This document shows, piece by piece, positions 23,879 through 36,702 of a DNA stretch of 64,000 nucleotides. Both the position numbers and the translations under genes were made by a program. Each line of letters begins with the position of its first letter. Within the stretch, counting starts at the first letter, position 1. This DNA comes from Klebsormidium nitens (taxonomy: Eukaryota; Streptophyta; Klebsormidiophyceae; Klebsormidiales; Klebsormidiaceae). Location: contig DF237115.1 of assembly GCA_000708835.1 (NCBI GenBank), positions 62,001-126,000 of the forward strand, read 5' to 3'. The notes beneath the pieces were generated by a model. That model did no database searches and was not told where the DNA came from. It worked only from the letters and a program-made list of their open reading frames with translations.

Positions 23879-26500
23879 GATGCGCCGCTGGAGAGAGCCT
23901 GAAGGTGAGCGAAAGCCTTCGTAAAGGTGCGGGAATATGAAACTCGAAAAGCTGACGTCGACTTCTCGACGTTTTCAAAAAGAAGGGTTTAATGCTTGAT
24001 CACTGACTGTTCGCGAATAATCAGGCACAGGTGTTGACGCTGCTATACAGTCGTGCGGTGAAAAAGTTTTGAATTGATGGGAAGGGAGAGACACATCACT
24101 TCCCTGCTAGTAACGTTTGTTGCAGGGCCTGTTAAGATTGAGTGCTTCTAATTCAAAGCATAACCTTTCAATGAAAGCAGACTAATCTGCCAAGGCTACT
24201 TTGACATGTTGCATGCTTCTGCTTTGGAGGTGGTGGATGCAGTCTCGTTTTTTCCGTTGAGGTATTTCGACAGCTCTGTGGGCTTGCGAGACGGAACGCG
24301 TGTGATCTGTATGATCTGTTTAAATCGACTGCGGGATTTGAAAGATGACTCGGTGGCCTGAGTTTTAGGTGTGAACGAACAGTAAGATCTTTGAAAGCCA
24401 AACCATGTGCAAAATCTGATGCTGATTGAAAACCCGACTTGATGTTGGTGACGTCCGTTGCGGCATCGAATCCAATTGGTCGTCTTTCGGATGATGTCTT
24501 GTGTGTGTGCTGAATCGACTGGCAGGCCTGTCGAGATTGTGCAGTATAACATCAATCAAGTATTAAAGCCCACTAAGCACGAACTTGTCTGTTTTGCAAG
24601 ACATTCGCACAGTGACGGATAAACGTGTTCTGAGTGAGCAGTTCTGAATCTGAGTCGGCCCTTCTTGTGCAGGAGGTTTGGTGTGTGATTGAAAGGTCAC
24701 TTTGCAGATTGAGACGTACAATAAGCACAACGACGGCCGCCCGCATAAACCTTTACTGGAGAAACCAGATATATGGCGCGCATTCGCGCATTCTTGCTGA
24801 CAGGATAGATTGATTGCATCGAAAGGTCAGGAACGGGGTCGCATTTAATGCTTGCGGAGGGGCGATCCAATCATTAAAGTACCGTCGCAAACAAGGCTAT
24901 ATAGTGTATATTAAAATCATTCCACTGTACTGAAGCTTTATCGATTCTGATGATCAGGACGTTAAGTTAGACGTTGAATTGGAGATCTTGGATCTCACTA
25001 GGTTTTCCAGAGCATCATTTGTGGGCTAGTTGATTTGTAGGCGTTTGATTTGAAATTTTAATTTGTTGAAAGCCAGATGCACCTAGCATTACGACTCAGA
25101 AACCACTGTGTGGCAAGCTTTTCAAGGATAACAAGAACCCGGACGTCTGTCCAAGGCTCTTCTCAACTGGCTTCGGTGCAACAAACGACATCGGACAGGG
25201 CGCGGCATGCGCACATGCAAGAGCTTGACGCGACAGCCGTATTACTGCATTGCCTGGTTGAGAGTCAAATGGTTCTGAAAGCCATGCCATGTACGTGCGC
25301 CACTACGTTTTGACGTCGGATACTGGCACGCTGATCTTAAGCATATCAAAGGAGAACGTTTCGGCAATTGGCATTTCGCTCTAACCTCTTAGCTAACGAC
25401 CCACTTTACTAACCAGCTAGCTCCTCAAACTGCATGATTCGCCCGGGCTCTGCATGGAGTCGCTCTTTAATACAGTTTGATCTTACACATGTCGTCCAAT
25501 GCCACTGCATTTCAAAGCTACGTTTTAAGTTCACCACTGCAGCTGGGGCCACTAGGCAGGGCTGGCGGCCGCGCGCAGAAGCGGGGGTTCGCAACCCTTG
25601 AATTTTATTTCATGCCGCTTTGGTCCGGGCCTGAGATTGAACGTGGGTACCGTTTGCATGCCCGCCCCAATGATGGTTGCAACAACAAACGCCGCCTTAT
25701 ATGGCGATCCTCTGGCATGGGGGTCGGATGAAGATTTACGGCCAGCTCTTAGGAGGCTACAAGGCCCTGGCCCCCCCTCCTTAATTGCTTGGCCTATACT
25801 CAATACATGCACGTCAAAGATACACTAAGCGCTAGTATCCAACCAATGTCACGACTCATATGATCGATCGATCGAGCATAGTGCACATGTACCATGCATG
25901 TCGACCTGAAGTGCAGATGATTCAATGAGAGCCCGACTCGATGTAAAGGCTCGGGCCGCGCCGTAGCTGCAGATTGGATAATATGGACCTCATGAATGAT
26001 ATAATTTTACAATAAGTACACATACAAGGATCCAAAGTTAGTGCAGCTGCTCAATTGCAAGCCAGAACTCCAATCGTGCACACTGAAAGAGACTCGGATG
26101 GCTTTCAGACATTTGTGACTATACCGCCCAAGGTTCTCGGGTTTTGGCTGTTGCCAACCAGCAATTACCTGCCCGGAATACATGAAAACGAAAAGCTCAG
26201 TCTCCTTGTGGCGCAGGCCCGTTCAAATTGCGGGCCGTCAGGCCATAAGGTCCGCGTCGGAAAAGACGAGCAGGATGCCTCTAATTCCCCTGCCAAGTAC
26301 GGTATATTGCTTCAAGTCTGGAACCCTTTGCTTACCTCAACTCCGAGCCAGTTTCAGATTTGACAAAGATAAGGTCCTAGGTAGCAGATTTAATTTGACC
26401 AACGTGAGCCACAAACATATTCCAAGTTCTCAACAAAGAGTATCTTTGTTGTGCAAGGCTAGCAAAAACAAGTCACCAGAACAATCCAAGTAGAGTACAC
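23879..26500. other. intergenic region between convergent genes
   Basis: The 3' flanks of the two-pass membrane protein (+) and the XEG113-like gene (-) meet here. I see no conserved gene. A GC-rich patch at 25550-25790 carries an 86-codon minus ORF (25812-25552) with one hydrophobic segment (FVVATIIGAGMQTV); it has no recognised family and is not called as a gene. Confidence 0.55.
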
Positions 26501-29500
26501 TCAGTGAAGTCTCAACGGGGGGTGGTCTTCCGTCGGATCCTTCGGAGGCTTCGGCATCCAACCGGGCTTCTCGTCCCAGTACATGTCGTAATAAATATGA
26601 CCCGGGTGCGCGTGTATACAGCACCAGATGCCAACGTATTGCTTGACCCGGGCTCTGAACCTGTCGCCCAATACCTGTGCGACACGTGGAGACGACGGGT
26701 CAAGCTCTGTTTGGCGCCTTTGGAACGGGAATTGCAGGAATAGAAGCACCCAATTCGTAATGATACTTTAGCTCCAACATTTGCGACCTTGCATCTGCGA
26801 CATGCACGATAGCAGTAATGACTCAATCTCAAGTTGAGAAGCACTTCAGAAACTCGGCGGCGCCGTAGGGACACAATCACGAAGGCACTGCAATTGCAGA
26901 CTCAATTGCGGCAGCACGTTCGTTGGTTTCAAGCCTTTCGGTATATCCAGGGGAAATGGCGACGAAAGCGTGCGCAAATCTCAAAGCCACTTGAACACTG
27001 AAGGATCACAGTTCTGCCGGGATCAACCAGGACTGTATTTCTTCAAGCCAAGAATGATGAATAGAACTCTCGTTCAATCTCAGTCAAGGTTTGCAGTCGT
27101 TCAACGGAGTCAACCTCACCTTATCCTCGAAGCCTCCAAAGGCCCCATCCATAGTGCTGAAGCTCAACAGCTTCGTGTCGCTATACGGCTCGAGAAGAGC
27201 CTTTACCTGCAAAGGGTTGAGTGCGTGTCAGAACTCCATCAGGAATAAGATAAGTGGGCATAGCGGCTGCCTTGGCTGGCGTGTGACAATTCGCACTCTC
27301 GTAGGTTCACTTTCACGGGTTCGTTTTCTCGTGGGTTCACATCTCGTGGGGTTCAACTCTCGTGGATCCAATAGCTCACGGATGCAGCACGGCCAACTCT
27401 TTGAGGGTTTTTTGCCCATTCCAATAGCAGTTCCGGCTCCTGAGCCCGGCTCAAACGGTTGGCCATTTTTGGCCAATTGCGTGTAAGATGAGCACACAGC
27501 ACTTTCTGCCAAAAGCAGGTATGACGACGTCACGACGAACGAGAAAGAATGTGCAAACCGTCAGCATAAATCCTCTCAGAGACACGGGCCTGGAGGTGGA
27601 GACGTCCGGCAAGCTCGACCTGGGTGGTATCACAAGTGTCCGCATAATGTGCGCGACTCCGTACCATGCATTTTGGGAGATCAGCTTGAGAAGCGGGTAA
27701 AAAGAGATATATAGATGATCTAAATCTGTCTTATGGAGATAGTCTCTTAGCATGACAACGGTCCACTCGACGAGATTAGCGGGGACATAGGTCCGAGCGA
27801 AGCGTGTCCTCCGGTCATCAAGAAAGCAGAAAAACGTTTAAAAAGAATAACATGGAGCATCGGCCTCGTTGGTTTCCGTACCTGACTGTCGGAAGGATCC
27901 CTCTCCAGGACGACCCACGTGGGCTTCTCCAGGCCCTGCTTGACCTCCGTTGTCGTGCACGCGGCGTCCCCGTCTTTGCAGACAAAGACGTCGACCTTGG
28001 ACTCCAAAATCTGTGGCGTTAAAAGGAGGCGCGTCAGATTCGCTAGCTCTTGAAAGGTGAGGCCGTGAGCATTGCAACTTGGCACGTGTCTGCACGTAGT
28101 AAACGTTTCCTTGCAGCAACATATCAAAAGCACCACGGCACCGACAAAGAAGCTAGTTGGAGCAGCCTTCTACCGAGTGCATACGCCACGGTGCCGCAAA
28201 AGAAATCAGAAATGCTTGCCACAAAGCGAAGCCCAAATACCCTGTAACAGGCGACAGCTCCATTGATGCACTGGGCCGAAGGTCGCCACAAAGCCGAGCC
28301 GGTTGTGGCGCGCGCTCCGATTCCACATTGAAATCGTGACAACTGCCTATCCATGATCCCGAGACATTTGTGCGGCCAGTATTGCGACGCGCAAGCCAGA
28401 GCAAATTGCCACACTCCGAACCTTGGTCCTCTTGTGCGGGGCCTAGATCTTCTCGAAGATACAGTCTCACGCTTCAATGCCTTCCTCTCTGAGCGATACC
28501 CATGCTCTGATGAGCCTCATGGTGATTCAAACTTGCTTCGGAAGAGGAAAGGATTGAAGCATTGTAAATATACCTCTGCCGGAAGCCGCGGGTTGTCAAG
28601 GAGAGAGTACTCTCGGAACGGTATGTCTTCGCCAAATTGCTCCCGGGGCAGGCCGTCGACCATCTTGTTAATCTGCACGGGTTTTAAGAATACTCGATCT
28701 TGGCAACTGGTTAAGGCTCGGAACCAGCTTGAGTAAGAACGGGTAAAGAGAACATGAACTTGTTCATTTACCTTGTTTTACAACTGAATACCGTTGGATA
28801 AATTGAGAAATTGGAATAGAAGTATCGATCTTGTGAACTTGCACGGATTATGAAAAGAGGACCTCGATGCTTGGCAACAAGTGAGGGTAGGCACGGGTAT
28901 TTTAGAGCATTGCAAGTTGCTAAACGCACATCGGCCATCACGACTTGCAACACTTGCGCCTTTTTGTCTTTTCTTTCCCGTTTCGAACTTGGCGTGAATC
29001 TAAGAAAAGCTACAAGACATCGTGCACAGGCCGGAACGGAGCGGCAGTACTGGCGACTCTGAGCCCGCACAAACCGCTGAAACGCAGAAAACGCAATTCG
29101 CAACCTCTCCCAAACCGTCGAATACTATGTAGCTTTTTATCCCCAGCCAATACGATCTCTGGTGATGATCGAGCCACGCTGAACTTTTTCTCTCGTGAAA
29201 GTGAACTCACTTCTAACACATGGTCTGCTGGGCACAGGAACGGCTGCGGCGTCGCGGTTCCGTCCAGGATTCCGTTGTGGGGGTACCACAGGCGGTCGAA
29301 GCGGCACCACAGCTCCGGCAGTACCTGGGCGGAATAAGAACGGAAGCGGAATCCGTTTAGCATCTTGGTAAGGACCCCAAGGGCTTCGCTCTCTTGTCCA
29401 AGGAGGGCTAGGATAAGAAGACAGACGGGCCCAACCCAACTGCGCGTCATACAAACGTCAGATTGCCTCCCTTGAATGTCAAATTGCCTCTCTTGACGGG

Positions 29501-32500
29501 TCCCCGTGTGAGCGAGATTGGAAACTGCTCTCTTCTGATGGCGATGCACAAGGGAAGCGAAAGCGTGCCGTCGAAGTGCGAGCTTGAGGTCTTTCAATCT
29601 CAGCAAGAACCGGTAACTCCGAGAGAGCACGGAATGGAAAAAGAGAAAGGGAATCCTCTGAGATGGGCTCTGAATATTGGCTTAACTTTCAGCAACAAGA
29701 ATGCGCTTACTGATTGGAGAACCCGTCAACGCAAGCGACCAGTATCCAGTGCCTCGCAAACGAGAATGGAAGAGGAACAAAGTTGGAATACTGCAAAGCA
29801 CAGGCGAGTAACTGGACGTGGTCTAGGAATGCGGTTTACTAACCAGCGTGCGATTAAGGGTCTGGGCGAGTGCGAATGCGTTTCGCAGCTGCAGCAGCTG
29901 GTAGTTGACGAGGGCGAAGTGCGTCTCGACGGTGTGCTCGCCGCCCGACAGCAGCTCTGTCGGGATGTCGAAGCGGTACGCGAGGAGACCACCTGGAAAT
30001 AAAAATTTGTGTCAAGAGGAGTACGTGCTGAACCTGTCAAATGGGATTGCCACTACGTGATAACTTTCGCCAACTACAGCAGCTCTGTCAGGATGTCGAA
30101 GCGGTACGCGAGGAGACCACCTGGAATGGAGACGTAGTGTCAAGAAAAATACGTGCTTCGCCTGCCACAAAACTTGACACCGACGAAGTTTCGAAGTGCT
30201 TGCTGCCCGAGAGCAGCTCTGTCGGGATGTCAAAGCGGTACGCAAGGAGACCACCTGGATTGAAGAAGTTGTGTCAAGAGGAAGAGGGTGTTAAACCTGC
30301 CAACAAAGTTGATATCGAAGAGGTTTTGAAGTGCTCGCCCCCCGATAGCAGCTCTGTCGGGATGTCAAAGCGGTACGCGGGGAGACCACCTGGAATTGAA
30401 AAAGTTGTGTCAAGAGAAAGAGGGTGTTAAACCTGCCAACAAGGTTGACACCGAAGAGGTTTTGAAGTGCTCGCCACCCGACAGCAGCTCTGTCGGGATA
30501 TCGAAGCAGTACGCAAGGAGACCACCTGAACGGGAGAACGTAGTGTCAAAGAGGAGACGGTGATCGACCTGCCATGAAAATTTTACACAAAGAGGTCTTG
30601 AAGTGCTTGCCACCCGACGGCGGCTCTGTCGGGATGTCGAAGCGGTATGCAAGGAGACCACCTGATACGAAAAACCTAATGACAAAACAAGTACGTTCTT
30701 GACTTGCCAATACTGTTTGACACCCAACTAGTTACGAAGTCCACGGCGTACGTCACCAGCTTCGTTGAGATGTCAAGGAGGAAGATCACTCTCCGTACCA
30801 GATTCAATGATGGTGCGAAGGCCGTCTCGTCACTAGTAGTTTGAACGTCCTCCCCTTCTTCAGGGAAAACGCTACGAAGGCTGTCGCTTACGTGACTTGA
30901 TGTGCGCAAGTGCGTAGCATCAAAATACGGACAACCGAACCCCGACAACAATTCTGAATGCACCGCTCCTCAACGTACCTTCCGGGTCGTAATACTCCGG
31001 CTCGTCGTGAAACACCTTCGCCTCGCGCAGGCGGTGCCGCTTCCCGTCGGTCCCGCCGTATTGGAAGGTCGTATGGATCGCAAACGGCGCCAGCTTCGTC
31101 GTCTTATAGATCTTCTGCACGAAATACGTGTGCCCACTGCAAAACAGGCTGACCGGTAATATGCCCAGCTTCAGTGTTCCGTCGTACGCGTAAACGAGGC
31201 CGTTCTCGTCTTCTGTGGCGGGGCCGAACTGACGTCGCATGATGTCATTGAACGCGTTCTGGTCCCAGACGAGGTCGTCTTTGGTCGCCACGTCAAGCCA
31301 CTCGCGAGCGAAGGCCCTCGCGGCGGCAGTCGGGCGGTAATGGATGATACCGATGTTGTATGCGCCGCCAGCTATAGAATGGATTTCAGATTCAGTAGAA
31401 AGTAGACGGAAGTACTGTTAACAATTTACTGGTTGGTTGAGCCTTGCGGCACTAAAAGAAGGTTGAACTAACCAGCAGCTGTGTTGGCAGTATCAGCGGA
31501 TCTCTTTGCAGCGACCGTTCATGCAGGTTTCGTGCTGCTACGTCATGGTGGAAAAGGCCCGGTTTTGCGGCTTCGCTCCCAAGCGGTTTCGCTTTGATAG
31601 CTTTCCCAACTACGAAAGCCTTCCCCTTATAGCAAACGGTCGACACTGGAACTTACGCAACAGTTGACTCACTGACGAAGACCACGGCTGACGCAAGCAA
31701 TCCCGCAAACGCAAATTTTTCCTCGGAAAGCGTATAACAACAGCGCAGGCGCGCGCACCTTCCTGCCACCTCTCCAGCGACTCGTCGTCCACCGTGTGCG
31801 CCAGGTGGTCGCTCGACGTCAGCACGTCCGCCTGGGGGTACCTGCTGACGTACTCCAGGGGATCTCTCAGGAACACCATGTCGGTGTCGCACATGAGGAG
31901 CTCTACTCCAAACCCTAGGAGCGCGTCAACTAGATAGAGACGCTCGCGGCCCATCTTGTGGAAGACGGGGCTGCCCCAGCCCGCGTCGCCGGGGCTCATC
32001 TCGCTCTTCATGTCGAAGACGGGGATGCCCGCGACGAACAAGGCCTCAAGAATCTCCTCGTCCATCGCACCTGGAGGCGGTTCGAAATTCAGTCTTTGGA
32101 CGCTCGAAGTAATTAGGATTACCTGATCACAAAGTCAAAAGGCTCTTTTTGTCGATTACGAAGGGGACGCCCGCGAAGAACAGGGCCTTCAGAATCTCCT
32201 CGTCCATGGCACCTGACAGCGAAGTAAATATTCGTCAATGTCTTGTTGAAATTTGGGCGCTTGTTCGAATCGAGGGACAAACACGGGCGCCGCCATTGCC
32301 CGTCTCGCTCCTCATGTGAAACACGGGGACGCCCGCGAAGAACAGGGCCTCCAAGATCTCCTCGTCCATCGCACCTGCGGGACAAGATTCAGAGTCTTGC
32401 GTCTTCCGTATGAAAGGTTGAAGATAGAAGCAAAGCTGGAGCTCTTTCCCTTCGTCTCGGTCTTCGGATCGAAGACTGGGACACCGGCAAAGAACAGGGC

Positions 32501-35500
32501 CTCCAAGATCTCCATCGCACCTGGGAGCGCAGACAACTCTCGTTAACGTTTAGTAATTCATCAAATGACTTGGGCGCTTGTTGATAAACAGGAAAAGCAC
32601 TCGGGCGCCGCCATTGCTCGTCTCGCTCCTCATGTGAAAGACGGGGAAGCCGGCACAGAACAGGGCCTCCAGACTGTCCTCGTCCATTGCGCCTGAAGAG
32701 AGGGAAGAGAATCTAAGCTTCCAATTCCATGAAGTTTCGAAATGGCAGGGCCCCGGAAGAGTCAACAGTGGGCGATATGGCTCATGTCGTCGCATGTTGG
32801 ACACCGTGACGTCTGCAAAGAGCAGGGCCTCCAGAATTTCCTCGTCCATTGCACCTGGGAAAGGAAAGAATCCCCATTTACGTCTTTACGGCACGTATAG
32901 AATTTGGATCTGCAAATCCTCAGACTAGCAGGGTTTCGGAAGGGTCGACGGTTCAGAAGTACAAGCTCATTTCGAACACCGGGATGCCGACGAAGAACAG
33001 GGCCCTGCCAAACTTGCTCGTCCATCGCACCTGGGTTCTTACTTCTGTTCATTCTTACTTCGAAGTCAAGACGGAAAATGCAGGTGCTGCGAGCTTCAAG
33101 GTACCGGTTTCCAGCCACTCAGACCAGAAAGATAAATGCAATCTCAGCATCATCTCGAGCAGCGGAAGCAGAAGTCTCCTCAAGAGGGCGTCCTTTTGAG
33201 AGCCAGCAGACGCAAGGTTCAAAATGCTATATCCTGATTATGAAATGCTACAATCCTAGAGGTTTGAACAAGTGGCTATTCTCACCAACGAGGATGTTGG
33301 TGACTCCCAGGTCCGTCAGGTGCCGCACCCAGTTGGTGGTAAAGTCCAGAAACGCAAAATTGGCGAACGTGACCACGATCGTGTTGTCCACGGCGCGGTG
33401 CTCCACCATTTCCTTGCGCAGTGTAAATTCCTCCCGGGGGGGCATGCCCACCCCAGCCGGGGGCGCCTCCCAGATCTCTCGCATCATTGCCTCGACCAGA
33501 GGCCAGCTCTTGACCGTCGATTGGGCATCGGATGGTAATGAGTCGTTCGTGAGAGTGAGAGTGCTGTTCGAAAGCTCAGCTGACACGTTTAGAGAGGGAA
33601 TAGAGCTGTTTGGGAGGATCGAGAAGCTATCATCAAGAGACTCGGAGCCGTTGAGAAGAGATGCGGTGCTGTTAAGAAGAGCTGCGGTGCTGTTGAACAG
33701 AGCCGCAGAGCGGTTGAAACGAGCCTCGGAGCTATTTTGGAGGAGGGTCGACCCGCTGTTCTCAAGAGACATCGCCCCATTTTGAAGCAGAGTCCCCTGA
33801 CTAGCCACAGACTCCTCGTCCGCCTGAACGGCCTCGCCCTCCCTGTTCTCTTCTAAACCGGCTTTCGTGTCCGTGCCCGCTTCCCATAAGCCCCCCGGAT
33901 CTCGCACCCTCGCACCCTCTCCTCCCACGAGCTCGTTTTCTTCCTCCACGACCTCCCTCGGTTTCGGTTTCTCCCCCGCTCCCGCCAAAGCTCCCCCCAT
34001 GCCACCCGCCCCGCTCACAGCCTCGTCGTCGGCGCCACCGCTAGCCAAGTCAGCGTTTACTGCCAGGAACGTCTTCACCCCCTCTTTCGTGACTCCGTCA
34101 GCAATCTCCTCAAGGGACGCCTCACCATCTTTAGACTCCTCAACAACTCCAGGCCCTGTGTCAAGCTCTACTCTTCTTTGGCCGTCCAGATCGTCCCTAG
34201 TTTTCCTCTCGCCAAGCGTGACGCCTCCCCCGCTGCTCAACCTTTCTTTTCCTCCGTCCTCTTCTTCGTTTCCTATCAAGTTCTGTAGCCAAGAATCTTC
34301 CCCCTCATCCCCCCCTCCCAGACCGCTTCTCTCACCGCCCCCTTCGAAACCGCTTTTCTCAACATTCCCCCTCCCAGCTTCGCCACCTACCGTCCTCCCC
34401 CCGTCTACTTCCTCAAACTCCTCTCCCCGTTCCTCATCCAACTCATCCACCTGCTCGGCGCCTTTCTTTGTCTCCTCGTCCGAGCTCTCAACATCCGCTA
34501 TCGTTGTCCGTTTCCCATCGTACTTCGTTTGCATCTGTGAATTTTTGCCTAGGTATGGCCCAACTATGCCCCGCCACGCCCCTCGCCGGGTCAGCCTGCC
34601 AAATAGATTTCCGCCTCCTCCCTCGGCCCCCTCTTCTTTGTCTTTTATGTACTGTGTTAGGGGGTCCCGAGTGGTCACCTGAAATGGTCAAAGAGCTGAT
34701 GAAAGCCCTGTTGACAACTATGATGATAATAAGGCACCGCTTTTGAGATGATACAACGAGAGACCTTATCCTTGAAAAGCACAAGAGGGCCGTTTTTGAC
34801 AGTCTCACCACCTGTTGACCTTGCCTTAGCCACCAAAATCCAGGACAATATGCCAAGAAGGCTACAGCCAGCAGTAATTCTTGCACACTTGTATTCATAC
34901 GTGCACTGTGTCGCACCAGATGCTCCTATGGTGCACCGACAACTCTGTTTTGCAGCCTCGAATAAGGCCCCAATATTCAGAGGAAGATTGGGGCTACTAA
35001 ACCTCTGAAGCGCATCCTCAGACTGTATCAGATAACAGACGAGACAGGGCAGCAAGTCACAAACATTTGGAACAAACACCCAAGCGGAATGACTCCCCCA
35101 TCATGTGCAATGACAGGAGCCTGACACTACATACCGCCAAACCTCTCTGTGCTGTCACAGGGAATCATCTCACCTTCTTAGGTTGTTGCCCTGTCTGACC
35201 TCGGCCAATCTTAATTGCACCCAAAGCACCCTGGTCATCAAATGCAGCTTTGCTTTCCTGCTTCGCTCTCTGCTCTTGCTTGGCCAGTTCCTCACTCCCA
35301 ATCTTCTCTAAAACGTCCAGACGCAACCCATTCTCATCTGTTGCTAAAGGCAGCTCAACGCCCTGCCTCTCAAGTGTATGTCCGCCAACTGCACCACCAA
35401 AGAAGTAAAGCAGCGTCAGAAGTGGCATCATATATAACCAGGGACGCATTTGAGGCATGTGATTCTTCTCCTTTGGGGGTGCGACATCGCATGAGCTTAC

Positions 35501-35518
35501 GCAGGTCAAGCTAAGCAT
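26501..35518 (-). CDS. XEG113: XEG113-like arabinosyltransferase (GT77 family), Golgi type II membrane protein
   Basis: Exons (minus): 35518-35174, 34678-33286, 32070-31759, 31371-30979, 29992-29844, 29324-29211, 28672-28574, 28010-27882, 27619-27584, 27206-27120, 26674-26501 (TGA). The sum, 3231 nt, is a multiple of three: 1076 aa against about 640 in Arabidopsis. XEG113 adds beta-arabinose to hydroxyproline-linked arabinans of extensins in the Golgi. A signal anchor lies at about residues 25-45 (WLYMMPLLTLLYFFGGAVGG). Hallmarks: WVRHLTDLGVTNILVG, DAGWGSP.FHKMGRE, the DxD motif in CDTDMVF (about 640-645), WDQNAFND, CSGHTYFVQ, TLNRTLV, LWCRFDRLW, and a C-terminus with YVGIWCC, GHIYYDMYWDEKPGW, EDHPPL. 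Extra length comes from exon 2, an acidic low-complexity insert with a run of N-glycosylation sequons. Start at 35518 is tentative; ATG 35458 is an alternative. A 36-nt exon at 27619-27584 aligns without gaps but uses a weak donor. Confidence 0.9.
29992..30661 (-). repeat. six-copy array of an XEG113-like exon start
   Basis: The start of the exon at 29992 (GLLAYRFDIPTELLSGGEH) recurs upstream with exon-like starts after CAG at about 30120, 30254, 30389, 30525 and 30661, spacing 128-136 bp. Copies keep gtggtctcc, the cgacatcccgacagag block and the acceptor, but carry indels that break frame in several and have no donor. A more diverged relic may sit near 30765-30815. Confidence 0.9.
32070..33040 (-). 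repeat. seven-copy array of another XEG113-like exon start
   Basis: The intact exon starts at 32070 with GAMDEEILEALFVAGIPVFDM. Relics with preserved acceptor CAG|gtgcgatgg start at about 32214, 32377, 32522, 32693, 32856 and 33033, spacing about 144-177 bp. Several remain translatable for 25-30 codons (EILEALFFAGVPVF), one has lost two codons (GAMEILEAL), and the outermost is frameshifted. None has a donor, so they behave as intron. Confidence 0.92.
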
Positions 35519-36702
35519 ATTGGATCCCTGCAGGCAACATTCAAGAAGTGAACCAATTGATCATGGAACAGAACGGCAAGAGTGATCCCCTCGGCTTTTC
35601 TGGTGAGTCTAGCTCTTGAAGCAGTACAAAATCCTTCGGTGGTTCCTTGCAAGCTTAGAAAGTGCCTGATTGTTCTAGTCTGAAGAGCGTCTTTCAAACA
35701 TCCACCCGTGCTAGATGACATTGACCTACTTAATATTTCTTTAGAGAAGCACTTGAAGAATGCAATTTGTCATGGCTCCTCGCAATTGGGTTGAGCGCAC
35801 ACAAGTGTGCGCTGCCGGGGCAGTGCCACATCGATCAACACCTGCCTATCCAACGACCATTCTGAGCTCTGACTGACTGATGCACTCGGAGGTGAGCTGT
35901 GCGAACACAGTGAAAAGATCTGTACCAAGTCATTCTTCTTCTTTCTTGCTTGAAGGCTTGTCACCAGCAGATAAGGCTGTACACAAAGCTATGTGTATGC
36001 ATAGTTTCCCATTGTGTTTGCGAAAAGAGGACGCAGGCGCCTACAGACCAATAACAATTCTCACCTCGATGGTACAGAAGTTCCTTTGCATCGTGTAACC
36101 TTGCCTCGATCTCCCAGGCCACTGGCCGCAGCACATACCCCGTGCCTACAAGCGCGCTCATCACAAGGATTGTCCGGATTAGGGGCCTTGCAAGTGGTGC
36201 CATGCTTCAAAGCGCTCCCTCTGCGACGCCTATGCGCTGGTTGATGGAAGGGCACTCATAGAATTGGCTCATTTTTCGGCCTTCGGTGGCTCAACGAAGG
36301 ACCAGGCGCCGAAATGCAAGACAGGGCAGCTCATTGAAGTCTTACAGTAGCTGCCTCCATGATAAATGACTGCACCAGCTTGCTTGATTGGGCCTCAAGC
36401 TCGCGACGCCTTTGTTACTCAGAATGTGCTTCTTCTCAGACTCGGACTTCTGAATCTGACAGTGAATGCGTCAACTGGAAGTTAGAGGCCGAGACATGAG
36501 CTGCATAATGGGTCGAGCAGTTACAGTGGTCCATCTAAAAGGTTCCGAGTCCTTGCAGCGCCGAGCAGCGCAGCGCGGACTTCTAAGCTTCCCTCCGTCG
36601 GCCACCGATAGATCCCTATAACGCCTTCTTCCCCCTCGTCCTCTTTCCCTCTGCACGCTCTCAGGATAAGCCAGGTAGGGGCGGCGCGCAGAGCCGGGCA
36701 CC
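35519..36702. other. divergent intergenic region between XEG113-like and eL28 genes
   Basis: About 1.2 kb separates the two divergent starts and must hold both promoters. Just upstream of the eL28 ATG is a long pyrimidine stretch (see next entry). Immediately upstream of the XEG113-like start the minus strand reads cctgcag|g, which could be the acceptor of a 5'-leader intron. No coding sequence recognised. Confidence 0.6.
36620..36661 (+). promoter_or_regulatory. pyrimidine-rich leader/TOP-like tract of eL28
   Basis: A tract of almost pure C/T (cttcttccccctcgtcctct and following) ends about 40 bp before the ATG at 36703. Such tracts are common at transcription starts of ribosomal protein genes; the assignment here rests on position and composition. 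Confidence 0.4.

Noticed and set aside
25552-25812. 86-codon minus ORF with one hydrophobic segment
   Set aside because: It looks faintly like a small organelle membrane protein but I cannot match a family, and no splice or promoter context supports it.
32904-33785. 293-codon plus-strand ORF
   Set aside because: Antisense to the XEG113-like exon and its intron relics; Ser/Arg-rich with no family signal.
33867-34682. 271-codon plus-strand Pro/Ser-rich ORF
   Set aside because: It is antisense to the large exon of the XEG113-like gene; composition follows from the Glu/Gly/Asn-rich sense codons. No independent domain.
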